A stretch of 64,000 bases of DNA, taken from Stramonita haemastoma (Eukaryota > Mollusca > Gastropoda > Neogastropoda > Muricidae). The notes beneath the pieces are model-generated. The model was not told the DNA's origin. It did no database searches and saw only the letters and a program-made list of their open reading frames with translations. The stretch is taken from positions 31,337,808 to 31,401,807 of the forward strand of contig CM060320.1 in the NCBI GenBank assembly GCA_030674155.1, in the 5' to 3' direction. Below are positions 49,901 through 62,535 of this stretch, in pieces. Both the position numbers and the translations under genes were made by a program. Each line of letters begins with the position of its first letter. Position 1 is the first letter of the stretch.

Positions 49901-52900
49901 GCTTGTGGTGTTCAACTGAATGGTTCCAAATAGATCATGTTCTGTTGCAAACTGATCACTCATATCCTGCAGCCAATCAGTGCTTAATTTGAAGCTTCAT
50001 GTCACCTTGTGCATGTGAGAGTGCCTTGTGAATGTGATTGAAGCCTCTGGATATGCAGCAACCTTTACAAATACACTTTTAAAACGTTTTGTGTCGCAGT
50101 TTACCCCTTTCATTACGATCGTCTGAACTGCAAGGTTGAAATGAATAGTCTGTTGGCTGTTTTAGTCCAAATCTATATTTCTTTGTTTCTTTGCTTGCTG
50201 TATTGCCCCCCCCCCCCCCCCCACCCCCCCACACACACACACACCACACACAACACACCACATCTCTGACACATTTGATTGGCAAGTTGTGCCTTCCTTT
50301 CTCATATGGGCTCATCAGCTTGCTGTATTGTCCAGAGAAACCATACCTGGATTCAGATTTCTTTTATTGAAATTTTGATACAAAATATTAGTGTCCATAG
50401 TTTGATATAACATGATTTTTTGGGGGTGACAAGGGGACTTCTGTTGGATGCATCACTTGGTTGATGAAAATAAGGTTTATTTTGTAGATAAAATACTTCT
50501 GATTGTGGGTATTCATGAATACCAGGTTCATAGCGCCACTCGAGAAAATTTTATCTTCAATCTTCAGCTACCTTGATTCATCTGCTTTGAGAACAGCCGA
50601 AAAAGCATTTATCCTTATCAAAAGCCATCATTGTCTAGACGTCAAAAGCATTTATTACCATTTATGAAACAGAACGTTAATACATCAGTTTAGCAAAATT
50701 CTTTGTCTTTGAAAAGGCCTGTTCACATCCCCATATTTATTGCAGATATTTTGTTGTTAGTGTGTCGTTTTTGCAAATCGCATTTCGGTAATTGATAGAT
50801 CGGGATAAGAACTGTACATTCAAATGGACATCAGGATTTGCTTTGAACTTCAGCTGTCTTTGTTTGCTTTTGGAATGTGGTAAACTTCAATTCATTTTTA
50901 CCAAGATTCGCTGTTGATAAATGGTTTATTCATCTGTTCAAAAGCAGTATTTTGATTTTTCTCTTTTCCATTTCTTAGCTAGAACTTTGAGGTTTACCAG
51001 TGGTGAGACTTTGCGTATGCAACCATTTTGCCCACCTTTTATCATTTTAACCCTTTGCTGGGCACAGTACTTCAAAACAGCCAGTCCGGCAATGGGCACA
51101 ATGGTCAATTTTCATGTCTAAACTTTGAAATTCATGCCTGTCACACTTCTAATCCATGAGAAGTAAAGCAAAGGTACTTCCCACTTCCTGTGGTGATTGG
51201 AGTGAGTCTGTGGCAAATTTTGGAGGTAAAAAATATGATTTTTTCCCCAAGATGGACCCTCTCTTGACATCTGACATTTATGATTGTTTTCATGGCTTTC
51301 TTGCCAAAAATATCAGGTTGTGAGATGTGTATCCAGGATCAATTGTCAGTTGATGTAAGTGATTCTAGTAGCACATGCGCTTCTGACGTCTTAAGTGATT
51401 GAAGTGAGATGGACGAGATAAATGGTGACAAAGTTTAAGGCACAAATTGATGTCAAATCTAAGGTGGCTGATGCGCATATGACTTCTATTCAAAGAATAG
51501 AGGAAATCATCACTTACTTTCAGTTTGGCAATGGTTCAAAGCTGGACATAGTTTGTAAATTGGTTGCTATTTTCAAGTTTGACACATAAGCAGCTCAAGC
51601 AAAGTTAGTAAATGCAATGGCAATTGTCTGAAAATGTTTTATGCATTTGTGCATCATTCTTTGAAAAAAAACAACCCCAAGAGAACCAACATAAGGTAGA
51701 TAATATTTTTTCTGCAATTTTTGCCAAATGCTTTATTATCATTTTTTATTTCATCAAAATCCATGCATGCATTCTTGAATTACTGCGTCACTTCCTGTGA
51801 CACAGTCAAACTGATCACTGATTTAAATGAGTATAGCACCAGCAGTATCCAAAGCATTCTCAGCGTAGGTTTACAATGATGCATTGTCAAGTGCACCATG
51901 TTGGGCTAAATTGTAATACTTAAATGAAAAATCTATACTGCTGTTTTCCCTGATAACAAGCCTACTTTGTAAAAAGAGCAAGATGGAGAAGAGCATCTTG
52001 GATGTTTAGTCCATATTTAGGATTTGAGCATACATTGACAATAACTGAAAATCTGCTGGGATACAGTTTTTTAAACTAAAAATTGTATTGAATTGCAGTG
52101 GACTTTTGATACTTTGTTTTGCAAACTACAGAATACATTCAACAATAAAACACCAAAGCATGTCAATGTTACGAATAGGTCTGTAAACATCATGAAATTT
52201 CCCTGGAAGTTTGTGGCAGGCCCTTAACTATGACAGTAGATATTTTACAACAAAATTCAAAAAACAGAAATGACACCCAAACCTGCCCAGGTATTCATGC
52301 AGAATTTGCATAATGCAGCTAATTTCTTTTAGTTTTTTCTCTTAATCTTTATTCCGGTTAATGCTGCCGAATCACCTGCGTTTTAGCCCTGCGCTATACA
52401 TAAGTCATCTGATTGTTGTATCTTACATCAAATCAGGGGGACTCTGAATGTAAGAATACACATGAAAAAATAATGATGATTAACATGATCGTGTGCTGTA
52501 TAATTAATCGACTTTTGAGTGATGTTTCGTTTTGTAAGTTTGTTTGCGTCCGGCCTTGATCCAATGGTGAGTCAGTAGCAAAGGCGAGGCAAACTGCACT
52601 CCGCCGTGTGCTTTGCCGCTCGACTTGCGTTCCTGCTCGTGGCCGCCCGCTGGTGACCTGTATCACGTTTTCTGCTCATCCTGTTGCAGCTTTCGACCGG
52701 CAAGCGTGGAAATCTGAGAGGAGACCGCAGAGGGTAAATGTCATCTTCGCCACTCCGCTCTATTTCCTTCTAGTGTTACCTCAGACTGCAGTGTTGTGCG
52801 CTATGTTAATGTAAAATTAAAGCATGTGTTAGCCCTGAACCGTGGGGCATGTGCAGAATCAGGCATATCGAAAAAAAAGAAAAGTTCCGAAATCGTCCCC

Positions 52901-55900
52901 ACCCCTTCCATTCCTTGATTTTATCAAATCCGATTTTTCATTGCGTGCAATATGCCGTACATACCGATGTGTTTCTTATTACACTTTTGGGGTTTCAATT
53001 TTAGCAGAAAAGTCCACTGATGATTGATTTTGACAGTAAACACTATTTTTTAATAAGGGGGGGGGGGGGGGCTATGCATTTTTTAAAGTTCTAACAGAAT
53101 TTCTGTACTTTTTTTAATTGTTTAAAGATATTGTGATGAAGTGATGATAATTATGTTCAGATTTTGCTTTTAAAAAAAGAATTTTTATTCTTCTATTCAT
53201 AATTGCAGATCTATACTAGATTATACTTAAGAAAAAAAAATGACATGAATAAACTAATTATGTGCATGCTATCAGTATACTGTTCACAGAACACACAATA
53301 TAAGAATGGATAGCCAAGAGAGTCTGACTTTTAATATGAAGTTATCTGACAGTGCAGATTTGAGTTGCCGATGAGCTATCCATTTGAGGGGATTTTCACC
53401 CTGGAGTTAGTGTTGGTTCAAACTCAAAATCCTTACACGTGACTAAAAACCAGGGTCATGCGTGCAAGACATACTTAGCATCATGCTCACCTGTTAAGTC
53501 TGTTCATCAAAGAGAAGTGCAGTATGATGGATGGATGGTATGGATGACACAAACATACCCCGCATGATGTAACCAGGTGACCTGGTGATATATGGGCTTG
53601 GCCAAGTTTATTTTGCCCAAGACACAGTGCATGAAAACCTGTGATAGAGCAGGTAGATTATGCTCTGAAAAGTGTACTTGGAAAACCGTGCAAGTTTTGG
53701 GGAAGTTTGTTAAATTTAGACATCATATACTGTACCTTGTCAGACTATGTAAGTTTGGACTGAAATTGTAGCTGGTCTCTATCAGCCAGAGCTATCACAT
53801 AAATTTTGCTGCAGCAAAAGCTTGCTATGTGCATCCCAGATAGAAAATTTCCATTTACATATTAATCTTCATTCCCATTTGGCCAAAACTGAAGCAAGAC
53901 CTCAAGGCTATACTGTTCTGTGATATGCCTTAATTTCTCCTCTTTCCATACGTGTTGTGCTTATGATGTCTAAAGATACTTATGGATCTTTGGTTCTTTT
54001 AACCTGTTAGTATTGAGTTGTGACTTTTCACTTGGTGATCAGATGCAGACACGTCCACATAGTAGAAATAATCAGGATTTCCACCTTCCACAAATAAAGT
54101 CCTCCTAACCATCTGCACTCAGTGAGGGGTCGGATAGCCTTGTTTAGAGCACTGAAATCGCAAAATCGCAATCTGACGACCCAGACACTAGCCATCACTG
54201 AGGCACCTGTTAGAATGGATTTTTCCTTTTTTCCTTTTTAGTTAACATTAGCAACTGACTGTGACTCTACCGAAATTCCGTCAGATGAGACTATAAACCG
54301 AAGTCGTGTGCGAACGCAGGCTTAAACATCTTGCACAAGAACTGAACAGGAATGTTGTTGCCGTACTCATGGGGAAAAAGGAACGTTGAAGAGAAAGAGC
54401 CAGTAGCCCAGAAGGAATCTTTGAATTAATCTTTTTATTGAGAGAAAGAACTAAGCTCACATTATGGCTTTTTTAAAATTTCCAGTTCAGTCAAGAACAA
54501 GTGATAATAAAAAAAACACAAAGTCAAACAATACAAACCTGTAAAAGAATCAGTATTGCAGTTGTATATAAAAAAACCAACAAAAAACAAAAACAGTAAT
54601 CAAGTAAAAAACAAAAAGACAAATAATAATGAAATTGAAACTAAAAGGGGGGAGGGCATGGGTTACAGAAACCTCAGCTCATCTTTCACTCGCTTACTCA
54701 GTTGAACATCATGCCACCTTTAATGTTGTGGACCATGTACTATGCGAATCTTATCTGGGATATGCCCTCACACTGTTTTACACTCTTGTTGATTTTCAGA
54801 GTCTGACACAGTACTGTATATCATGACAAAATTTCCATTTTCCCCTAAAATTTGTGTTGAACTAGTATATCTTACTTTGTCAAGCTCATATTTTCACCCT
54901 GTGATCCTTCTACCCAGCCTTCATTCGGCATTTAAACTGGCCTGCAAAGTAAGAGATCTGAGTGAAGTGTATATATATATGTGGAAAAACTACTAGGGGA
55001 TGGATGTTGCGGACCCCCATCATGAATGGATAGCCAGCTGAAATTCCAACAGTAGTGTTGGTTAGCAGAAGGTCCAATCTGGCCAAGGTATCTATATATT
55101 GGCATGGTAAGTTTATTTGCCAAACCATATTTTTGGGAACAGATTTTTTTCATCCGTTGGCACCAACAATTTTATACTGCGTTGTGATTATTTAAAAAAC
55201 AGTAACTACAACTGCGTCTGATAGTTTTGTTTCAGGGTCATATTCAGGTGAGTGCTTACAGAAACATTTAGTACTAGTTTAATCAATTTTGGCAGATTGG
55301 AAGTGAAATATCTTGATAAATGATTGGGTGGATGTGTGTGCTCTTGAGTGTGTATGTGCTCTTGAGTGTGTGTGTGCTCTTGAGTGTGTGTGTGTGTGTG
55401 TTCGTGCGCGTGCGGTAAGAGAGAAAGTGTGTGTGTACATCTGTGTGAATACGTGACATTTTTTTCCCACAGATACCTTTGCTTTGATTCAGTCAGTGAG
55501 TCACTCTTAATACATGCATTCTCATGAATTTTTTTCCCTGTTAACAGGCCAGACCGCGGTGAGCGCATGCGCCCATATCCTCCAGGACCTCCAAGACGTT
55601 TGCCCCCACCACCACCACCCCCCTTGGACTATGACCGCTACGACCCATACTACCGCTATGCCTATCCAGAGCGGGATCCCTACTACCGTCTGCACCCTGC
55701 TGACCGTTACCTCCCTCCACCTAGGCTGCCTCCAGCGGAGCGATACGCTTTGGCCAGAGAGCGCCTACTGCCAGAAGAGCGTGCAGCGTATGCTCTCCCA
55801 GATCCACGGGATCGGCTTTTGGTCCGTGAACGCCTGCCCCCTCCCTATCCAGAAGAAGCTGCGTATGAACGCCTGAGGGCCGTGGAAAGAGCTCCTCTGC

Positions 55901-56852
55901 CTGCAGATCCCTTACTACAGAGAGAGGTCCCCCCCTGCCAGGCCACCTCCAGAATATTATGACAGGTAAAGATGAGGATACAAGTCTTTCAGCTTTCATT
56001 GCTCTCCACGTAACAGTTATGAGCTTTGACTTCTTCATTTTCCAACTAACCATTCCACCACCCGCCCTCTTTCCCCACCTATCCATCTGCTTTAATCATG
56101 TCTTCAGTACATTTTCACTCTCCCAGAGCTGTCTGTAACTATACAGTTGTATTCTAGATTGACCTAAGAGTGCAAATGTACCATCACACTGGTTGTACAG
56201 CCATTGTTTCAGTACTGTGCATTGAGATGAATGGGGCTTGTTCACCAATCTGGTGTTGGCTGTGGTCATGTGTCCGTAAAAAACCCCAATAAATCATTCA
56301 GTATTGAAGAGAGTGCTTTGTTTTTTAATCTAACCTACACATTTCTCATTTGTCGATATTTACATGCCTTTAGTTGTCTAAAATTTTTCTTGTAACCACT
56401 ACAAATAGCCAGTACAGTGTGCATAAAGAAGGAAGCAATTTTGCCAGTATGCATGACTGCATCAATTCACAAAGTACAACTGATGTTTGGATCCGTCTAT
56501 CTGTGTTGCCAGGAAGCCACCACTGATGAGGAATCCGGCAGCAGCACCAGAGCCCTCTGGCGCTCGCCCTGCAGCGGCTGCCTACCCTCCAGCCAACGGC
56601 TACGACTATTACCGCAGACCAGCCGCCACCGCGGAACGCCCTGCTTACGCAGCACCAGCAGCGGTCAGCAGTCAGGACTACTACGCCCCGCCCCCCAGAG
56701 TCCCTGCAGGCTATAGCCGGCCTGCAGGTCGGCCAGCTGGTCCTCCACCGGTGGGCAGTGGTGGGTACGGGGGTCACCAGCCACAGGCACAGCCCCCTAG
56801 CAAGTCCTACGACAGCCAGGCAATGCTGCAGACAAAGCCCATTTTCTTTTAA
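46873..56852 (+). CDS. Single-RRM RNA-binding protein, lark/RBM4/RBM14 type
   Basis: Five coding exons give about 335 residues. Residues 1-70 form one RRM: RNP2 is IKIFIGNL (3-10) and RNP1 is KNYGFVHM (36-43), the KNYxFVH form typical of lark/RBM4-type proteins, with the helix FEKYGDVAECDVL between. The sequence after the RRM is LSTGKRGNLRGDRR, basic and glycine-containing. The remainder is low complexity: Pro-rich, then Tyr/Arg/Pro-rich (DYDRYDPYYRYAYPERDPYY), then Ala/Pro/Tyr-rich, ending AMLQTKPIFF. No second RRM and no CCHC knuckle are present, unlike canonical lark/RBM4. The expected role is nuclear pre-mRNA or mRNA binding. Exon 55548-55965 has one extra base at about 55911. Junction phases are 0, 0, 2 and 2, all compatible. 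The start ATG (46873) is four bases into its exon and opens directly on the RRM. Confidence 0.8.
47021..47370 (+). mobile_element. Family A SINE, best full-length plus-strand copy
   Basis: Box A TAGCCTAGTGG (47029-47039) and box B GGTTCGATTCC (47069-47079) are both intact and 29 bp apart, as in a tRNA. The body runs to AAGCACATGAGTGCTTATTC and an (AATAAA)n-like tail. This is the reference copy for the family here. Confidence 0.9.
47816..48094 (-). mobile_element. Family D interspersed element
   Basis: ACATGACAAGTCAGACCCTA, GCAGGAGAATGGACC, GGTGACAGGAAGAAAAGGAA, TATTTATACTGAAAGGCCCC and CATCCCCATGGGAGG, in the order of 41359-41696. Confidence 0.75.
48588..48671 (+). CDS. RRM gene coding exon 2
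   Basis: The acceptor is TTTCAACAG and the donor is GAA|GTAAGT. It encodes HMTTKSDADNAIANLNGHN then IKGHRMRVE, completing the RRM fold (beta3-alpha2-beta4). Confidence 0.9.
48672..52689 (+). other. Intron 3 of the RRM gene, 4.0 kb
   Basis: Mostly unique-looking AT-rich DNA; a poly(C)/CA stretch at 50205-50255 is the only simple repeat. Relatively free of SINEs compared with the rest of the window. TTAACCCTTTGC at 51047-51058 resembles a TTAA-bounded transposon end, but no partner was found. Confidence 0.6.
52690..52733 (+). CDS. RRM gene coding exon 3 (44 bp)
   Basis: The acceptor is CTGTTGCAG and the donor is AGG|GTAAAT. It encodes LSTGKRGNLRGDRR and ends in phase 2. Confidence 0.8.
54126..54375 (+). 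mobile_element. Family A SINE, strongly diverged
   Basis: GGATAGCCTTGTTTAGAGC (box A-like), ATCTGACGACCC, CAGATGAGACTATAAACCG and TGCGAACGCAGG...AACATCTTGCAC follow the family order. Confidence 0.6.
55336..55402. repeat. GTGCTCTTGAGTGTGT array
   Basis: Three units of about 22 bp followed by pure GT, 150 bp before the acceptor at 55547. Confidence 0.85.
55548..55965 (+). CDS. RRM gene coding exon 4 with a 1-base insertion
   Basis: The acceptor is GTTAACAG and the donor is GACAG|GTAAAG. It encodes GPDRGERMRPYPPGPPRRLP and a Tyr/Arg/Pro-rich stretch. After ADP (about 55911) the reading frame must shift: the +1 frame gives PYYRERSPPARPPPEYYDR, which joins the last exon in phase, whereas frame 0 meets TGA at 55960-55962, just before the donor. 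The exon is 418 nt where phases need 417. An upstream copy of the same DPYYR motif in this exon (GATCCCTACTAC, about 55675) has one T fewer than GATCCCTTACTAC at 55906. Confidence 0.85.
56513..56852 (+). CDS. RRM gene last coding exon
   Basis: The acceptor is GTTGCCAG and the stop is TAA at 56850-56852. It encodes KPPLMRNPAAAPEPSGARPA, then repeats of YDYY, DYYAPP and GYSRP, ending SYDSQAMLQTKPIFF. GC-rich relative to its surroundings. Confidence 0.88.
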
Positions 56853-57185
56853 CACACTTGATCAAAGTTCCAGGAGAGAGATTGGTTTTGTTGTTGTGAG
56901 TTCTTGTTGGTTTTTGTTGTTGTTGTTGGTTTTTATTGTGGTTTTAAACAGAGTTCTGTTGATAGACACTGCCAAGCCATTTTGATACCAGATAATTCAT
57001 AAACCTGCATGTCCAGGTTAGCTGTCTTCTCCATTCTGTCCTTACTGCATTTTCTTGGCATTGTCAAAGAGAGGTAAGCTTGTTTTTAGGCAGACTTCAG
57101 GAATGAGTCAAATTACAGTAGTCGGGAAGGGTGTTGAATTCTTGTATGGTCCATTTTTTATGCCAAGTATTTCAGCAATACCTGT

Positions 57186-57228
57186 TGAAAAATACCCCCC
57201 CCCCCCCAAAAAAAAAAAAAAAAAAAAA
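57186..57228. repeat. Poly(C)-poly(A) tract in the 3' UTR
   Basis: About 13 C followed by about 19 A within the presumed 3' UTR; not a true poly(A) tail site, as transcript-like sequence continues. Confidence 0.85.
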
Positions 57229-58263
57229 GCAACAAAACCCAACAAATACAAAGCCCAAAACAAACCAAAACCAAATCTGGTTGAAATATGAGGTGAGTTC
57301 ATTCAACTAAATGACGAGCATAAATGTAAACAGTTACTACTGACCAGATCAAAACTAAAGTTTAGATAGCAAGACTAAGTAGTACAAAATACTACCCACT
57401 AATAACAGGATTGTTTTTATCTTTGAGTTGTACCGTATATATAATGAAAAGGAGAAATATTGTGTCTTTTGGAGACAGGTGGTACCAGAATAACATGGTA
57501 TTTGTGAAAACTGTATAGTTCATTGGCAGGAAAAGAGAAGCCAATAGACTAAGAGGGGCAAATGTTGTGATCAGTTTTCATGCTCTCCTCTTTTTCAGGC
57601 AGGCTGGATGTGCTAGAAGAGCACATTGATTAAGGCCTTTGTGACAGAAAGATAGGTGACTTTACAGGGATAGTGAGGAGTCATATTGCCATGAAGTGCA
57701 AGTTACTGGATAACTTTCATCTACTGGCCTCTGGCCGGTAACAGCACTGTTTACTTAATTTACATTTTTGTCCATGGCAAATGAAATTGTCTGCCATTTT
57801 TATGGGATGTAACCTTCTTGGTTAGATTTCATTTTAGTGTCAGATGTCATGAACTAGTAAAAAATGGAAGTCTCATGAAGTATTAAATGGATTAAATCAT
57901 TTTGTCTAATAACGGTCAGTTTTTGTTTTGGATCCTAAAAAAAAAAAGAGTATAACTCTATACTTGCATTCTGTCCTATCTGACAAATGAACCGACAAGA
58001 GAAACAGACAAGAAGGAAACCACCTGCAACAACATTTAGCTTCTGAAGGTTTTGTTTGTATCATCTAACAGCTGCAGATGTCCATGGATGTTCAAGATGG
58101 CTGTTTAAATGAACCAGGACAAGTGGTTATTTGGTGCCATTTTCAGTGTGGTGTTCACCTTGATTGATATTTTTAGAGAAATCAGAGAAGTGTTGTTGTT
58201 GGTGTTGTGATGGCATTGATTTTACTACAATCATGACATCCAGAAAATTCATGTCATTTTTGG

Positions 58264-58269
58264 AATAAA
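58264..58269 (+). terminator. Poly(A) signal candidate of the RRM gene
   Basis: AATAAA is followed after 30 bases by TTTCTTTGTTGTCTCTGTTG, a good GT/T-rich downstream element. It gives a 3' UTR of about 1.4 kb. Further AATAAA motifs at 59595 and 60088 could mark longer forms. Confidence 0.55.
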
Positions 58270-58320
58270 AAGTTTCTGTTACATGATGAAGTGTTATCCT
58301 TTCTTTGTTGTCTCTGTTGT

Positions 58321-58321
<1 letters not shown>

Positions 58322-58363
<42 letters not shown>
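58322..58363. repeat. (CA)n microsatellite
   Basis: Pure AC run of about 42 bp. Confidence 0.97.
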
Positions 58364-58366
<3 letters not shown>

Positions 58367-60599
58367 ATGGATGGGCACATGTGTACACTTCCATGCATGC
58401 ATACATTCTCATGAACTGCTAGAGAAAACCCCAAAACATAACATTTATATTGACCATATACCAGCCTTCACAAATTGCTTTTCTACATATTAAATCTTTA
58501 TAGAAAAAACTGCAATTCAAATTAGAGCAAGTGAGGCAATTTACTTTTTTCTCCAACAAATTTTGGCATGTGTACTCGGGTCTTCAAGTTTAACCAGAGG
58601 TTCATGGCCACTAGTGACAAGTGATGTGAAAACAAAGCAACCCTCTGCTTAAGCTTTTCAGTCTGGTTCACTTACCACGAGTGGTGTGTGACTAGTCAAA
58701 AGATGGACAGGCTCAACAGATGTGAAAAGCTCCTGTTTGTTTCTGACCAGGTTCGCACTCTTGATGATCTTGTTAGTGACCTTCAAATCACATTTATAGT
58801 ACAAAAGCTTGTTATTCAAGCTTCTCAGTGATACAGAATGTTACATACTTTGTTCAGTTGTACACATTCGTATATAAAGGTTGTTCCCACCTTGCTTCAA
58901 AACTACACTGCCCAATATTAATTTGCCCAGCAGCACTGAATCCTGTTAATTTATTTAGCGCTACTAGGGTTAACATTTATGATTGCCTTTTCATGTGATA
59001 ATGCTTTAGAATTCATCTTCAACTGTTTATTATTTGTTGAGTTTTGTTAAGTTTTTAGTTGAGGTCAAGGCCATGTTTGGGGATTTTGTCCAGTGTCACT
59101 TGTCCAGCTGCTTTCAGTTCTTGTTTGACATGTGATTTTTATTTGTTTTTCTTCCCTAAACAAGCACATTTTTCTTTCTCTCTCCATACATGCTGACACA
59201 AGCACATGGTGCAGATCTTGCTTGTATTTACATGAACAGTTTTAAACACAACCAAACTTGTCAAATGCTCTCATTTAATGTTCATCAATCATACTGGTAT
59301 TTTCTCAGTGCTGATATCTTACTTTTCTGCTTGTCCTTTGCATATCAGCAGTTGCTCACAAATTCTCTCATCCACAAACTCCACGAGAAGAAAATTGAAC
59401 CATACACATCATTCTTGTCCAAGAATGTAGGTCCTTCATTTTCTGAAGGCATTGCCAATAAAAGCAAACTACCTGCCAGAACACCTGGCACTGGTCAGCA
59501 AAATGGCCTTCACATATGCTTTCAAAACAGAGTAGACTGGGAGACTCAAGCTGGCCAACACTTGTGACTGTGTATGGATTTAAGAAAAACGTGCAAATAA
59601 ACCTTAGCAATAACACATGCAATAATTATACCTCAACATGCATTCAATCTGTATAATCTAAATGGCATAATCTTTATTTAAAAAAAAAAAAAGAAGGAAA
59701 AAAACATGCAGAAATGGTCACTTAAACACTCATTCAATCATTTACAAACAGATGTTAATCCCAAGTTTATTACTTTCCCTTGCATATATCTTCTTTTTTT
59801 GTGGCTGGCTTTGTTAGCTTCCTGGTTGCTTTTTTTAACCACTGATATACAAGATGCATATGCATGTGAAATTCATGATGCAGCTCAGATCAAGAACTAT
59901 GGAGTAATAGGATGACAAAATCTTAATGGGAAAAAAAAATTATGACCATTTTCATTAATCTACTGAATGTTGTACACGTAGTATGTGTGTGTGGTTGAGG
60001 CCTGTACATGGCATTTTGTGCAGTTGTGCAGCTTTCAGCTACACGTCATTTGTGACTACGGAGCGAAAATCAGTAGGCCTATACAGTGAATAAAGATAAT
60101 GGAGATCTGAGGTCTTTTTCTTAGACTTGCTGGCAGAGTGATGCTAAAAAGATAACAGGAAGCTGAACGATTCATGATTCATGAATATAACGTGCTCCTA
60201 GTCTTCACTGTTTAGTCTGCAACATGAGCAGGAGCAGATTAGATAAAAAAAAAAAACCAAACCAAACCTAAGGATAGGAATAAAAACTATACACTAAAAC
60301 AATACATCTTTACAACTAAACTACAGTAGCCAACATTCTACAACAGTTGAAATTTAGCATATCACAGCATCTATAAAAGCACATGGACTTACATGACAGT
60401 CTGACAAAGTTCCATTTTGATAAAATAATCATGTATCTTTATTACATGAGCCATAAAGTGTTTTCAAATTTGATAAGAATTCAGATTATAACAAGTGATA
60501 CAGCATATTATAGAGTGCATACAAAATAATGAACATGATTAAATTGAAAAAAAAAAATCCACAAAGAACACTATAACTTGGTCTCAGTGCCAGAAAAGT

Positions 60600-60662
60600 A
60601 CAACCAGCAAAATCACACTACTGTGAACCTCAAGGGTTCTACCTGAGGAACGAAGAAAAAAA
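60600..60662 (+). repeat. Family I fragment
   Basis: GTGAACCTCAAGGGTTCTAC and CTGAGGAACG plus an A-rich end. Confidence 0.45.
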
Positions 60663-61897
60663 ATGATGAAAAACAGTTATATGGGGGAAGGATGTTAGTG
60701 AAGGGGAGAGAATTACTGATGGTGCATGGTGTAGGCTCGAAATATAGCCAACTGTAATAGTTGGCATAAAATTATCCATAATCAGTGTAGCACCCCAATG
60801 GCAAAACTGTTTCCAGAACATTCTGAGCACATCAGAACCATCTAGGTGATGTGGATGCATCTTGGTACAGGTAAGTTCTCAGATGCAGGTGTTGAAGGCA
60901 AAGGAAAAGTATACAGTATTAATTACATAACATGTGCAATGTTTTGATCTCTCTATTGATAGTTTCAAGCTTCTTAATCATTAAAAAAAGTTACATTTAT
61001 CACGACACATTAATGTCGGCATATGTGTAAACTACTTCACAAACCTTCAAACTATATACAATTTGTGCTGTGAGAAGATTACTCTTCCTTACGGAATCAA
61101 GTTTTCCACAACAGATCGACAACACAGTATGTACATAAAACCATCTTGAGTGTATAAATGAATCTGTGATAATATCATTAACTAGATATCAGGTCCTGAG
61201 AAATGCCAACATTTCCATTCCTAAAACTGTGAGTTTATACAATGGAAGACAGCAGAAGCATCTGCAGGAACTCTCCACAGTCATAGACAATGGACAAAAT
61301 CTTCAGCACCTGACTAGAGCAAGAAACTCACTTTATCAGTGTATATGAAAATTTGCTTTGTATTTTTTCTCTGAATGTCATGGAGCAGCTTCTGAGAACA
61401 TAGGCATATATAATATGTGATGGGAAAACATACTGGTTCATTTTATGTTATTAGAAGCCCTACCAACCAAAAACCCATATCAGGGCTGACACTTCAGTCA
61501 GTTTCAGTGGCTCCAGTAACATTCACTTCAAGTTCACAACCAGTACCTAATCCCTGCAAATATCCAACAAAGTCAATGTGAAAAAAGAAAAACACATTAA
61601 ATGACACCTAATTATTATTTCATTCCTACATTAAGGCTAATAAAACCAAGCTATGCTAAGGACACTAGCTATTCCACTTCATTTATTGTCCCCAGGTTAA
61701 AAAAGAGCATTAACCCACCACCCCACTGACATTTCAAGGTATAAAAAACCCACTAAAACTGCCACATGGGCAAATAACAAAGAGAATGGACAGCCTATGT
61801 CCATCCCGTGTTTAATTATTGCAACTGGTTTGCCAGAATGAAACATTACAAGCAAAATGTTTTATATATTAAAAAAATATGTAAAGGGTTTGTTTGA

Positions 61898-62070
61898 AAA
61901 AAGGCAGGCAAATAGACTGGGAAGGCAGAAAATAATCTAGAGAAATAATAGGTAAGAAAATAAAATAAATAGAGTGACAGAAAAAAGGAACTATTTGGCA
62001 CAGATTTCCAGCAGGTGGGGATACTAGTTATATTCAAAGACCCCCCCCCCCAGCATCCCCATGGAGGGAT
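61898..62070 (-). mobile_element. Family D element, partial
   Basis: GGCAGGCAAATAGACTGGGA, AGAGTGACAGAAAAAAGGAA, GGCACAGATTTCC and CAGCATCCCCATGGAGGG. Confidence 0.65.
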
Positions 62071-62535
62071 ATGTGTCCGTTTGCCTCCTGTTGCAACCAT
62101 GTTTATTTTTAACCACTGTTATCATGTTTGTAGATATTCCATTCTGGCAAGAAGTCTACAAACAAATGACAAACACAAACACAGTCATAAAAACTCAGAA
62201 AAACCACATCAATTTTCCCCCATATCTACCTCAGTGATTTGGAAAACTCGGCAGCAAAGATGATGCATAAATATCTAACCTTCACTTTCTGACTTAGTGA
62301 AATTCAGTCTGTACAAGAAATTCATAAACAAGTCATTTGGTTATGTGCCTGACCAGCACACTATTATCCCCTGAAACTACAGAAAACAAACCATCAATTC
62401 ATTCTAAAAATCTGCTGAAGGCACTGAGTAGGGTGGAAGATGGTGGTGGTGGCAGTTCAGAAACAGTGCAGAAATCTCAGTTGATGGTTCACACAGCGAA
62501 TATGAGGTGATGTACAGGATAGCTATGCAGCAGTA

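Larger units (their letters stand above)
52734..55547 (+). other. Intron 4 of the RRM gene, 2.8 kb
   Basis: Contains a poly(G) tract (53058-53071), two diverged family A-like fragments (about 53360-53520 and 54126-54375) and a 22-bp GT-rich array (about 55336-55400) near the acceptor. Confidence 0.6.
58290..62535. other. Convergent intergenic region, probable long 3' UTRs
   Basis: Between the RRM gene (plus) and the helicase gene (minus). Low repeat content: (CA)n at 58322-58363, a family I fragment (60600-60662) and a family D fragment (61898-62070). Several AATAAA (plus) and TTTATT (minus signal) motifs occur, so part is likely 3' UTR of either gene. The longest open frames (e.g. 59190-59567) show no recognisable protein. 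Confidence 0.6.

Noticed and set aside
51047..51110. Second piggyBac-like element starting TTAACCCTTTGC
   Set aside because: No matching inverted end with TTAA was found within several kb.
55904..55965. Programmed frameshifting in the RRM gene
   Set aside because: No slippery heptamer or downstream structure recognised; a lone extra base explains it more simply.
59190..59567. 125-codon frame in the convergent region
   Set aside because: No recognisable domain and no splice or codon-bias support; probably 3' UTR.
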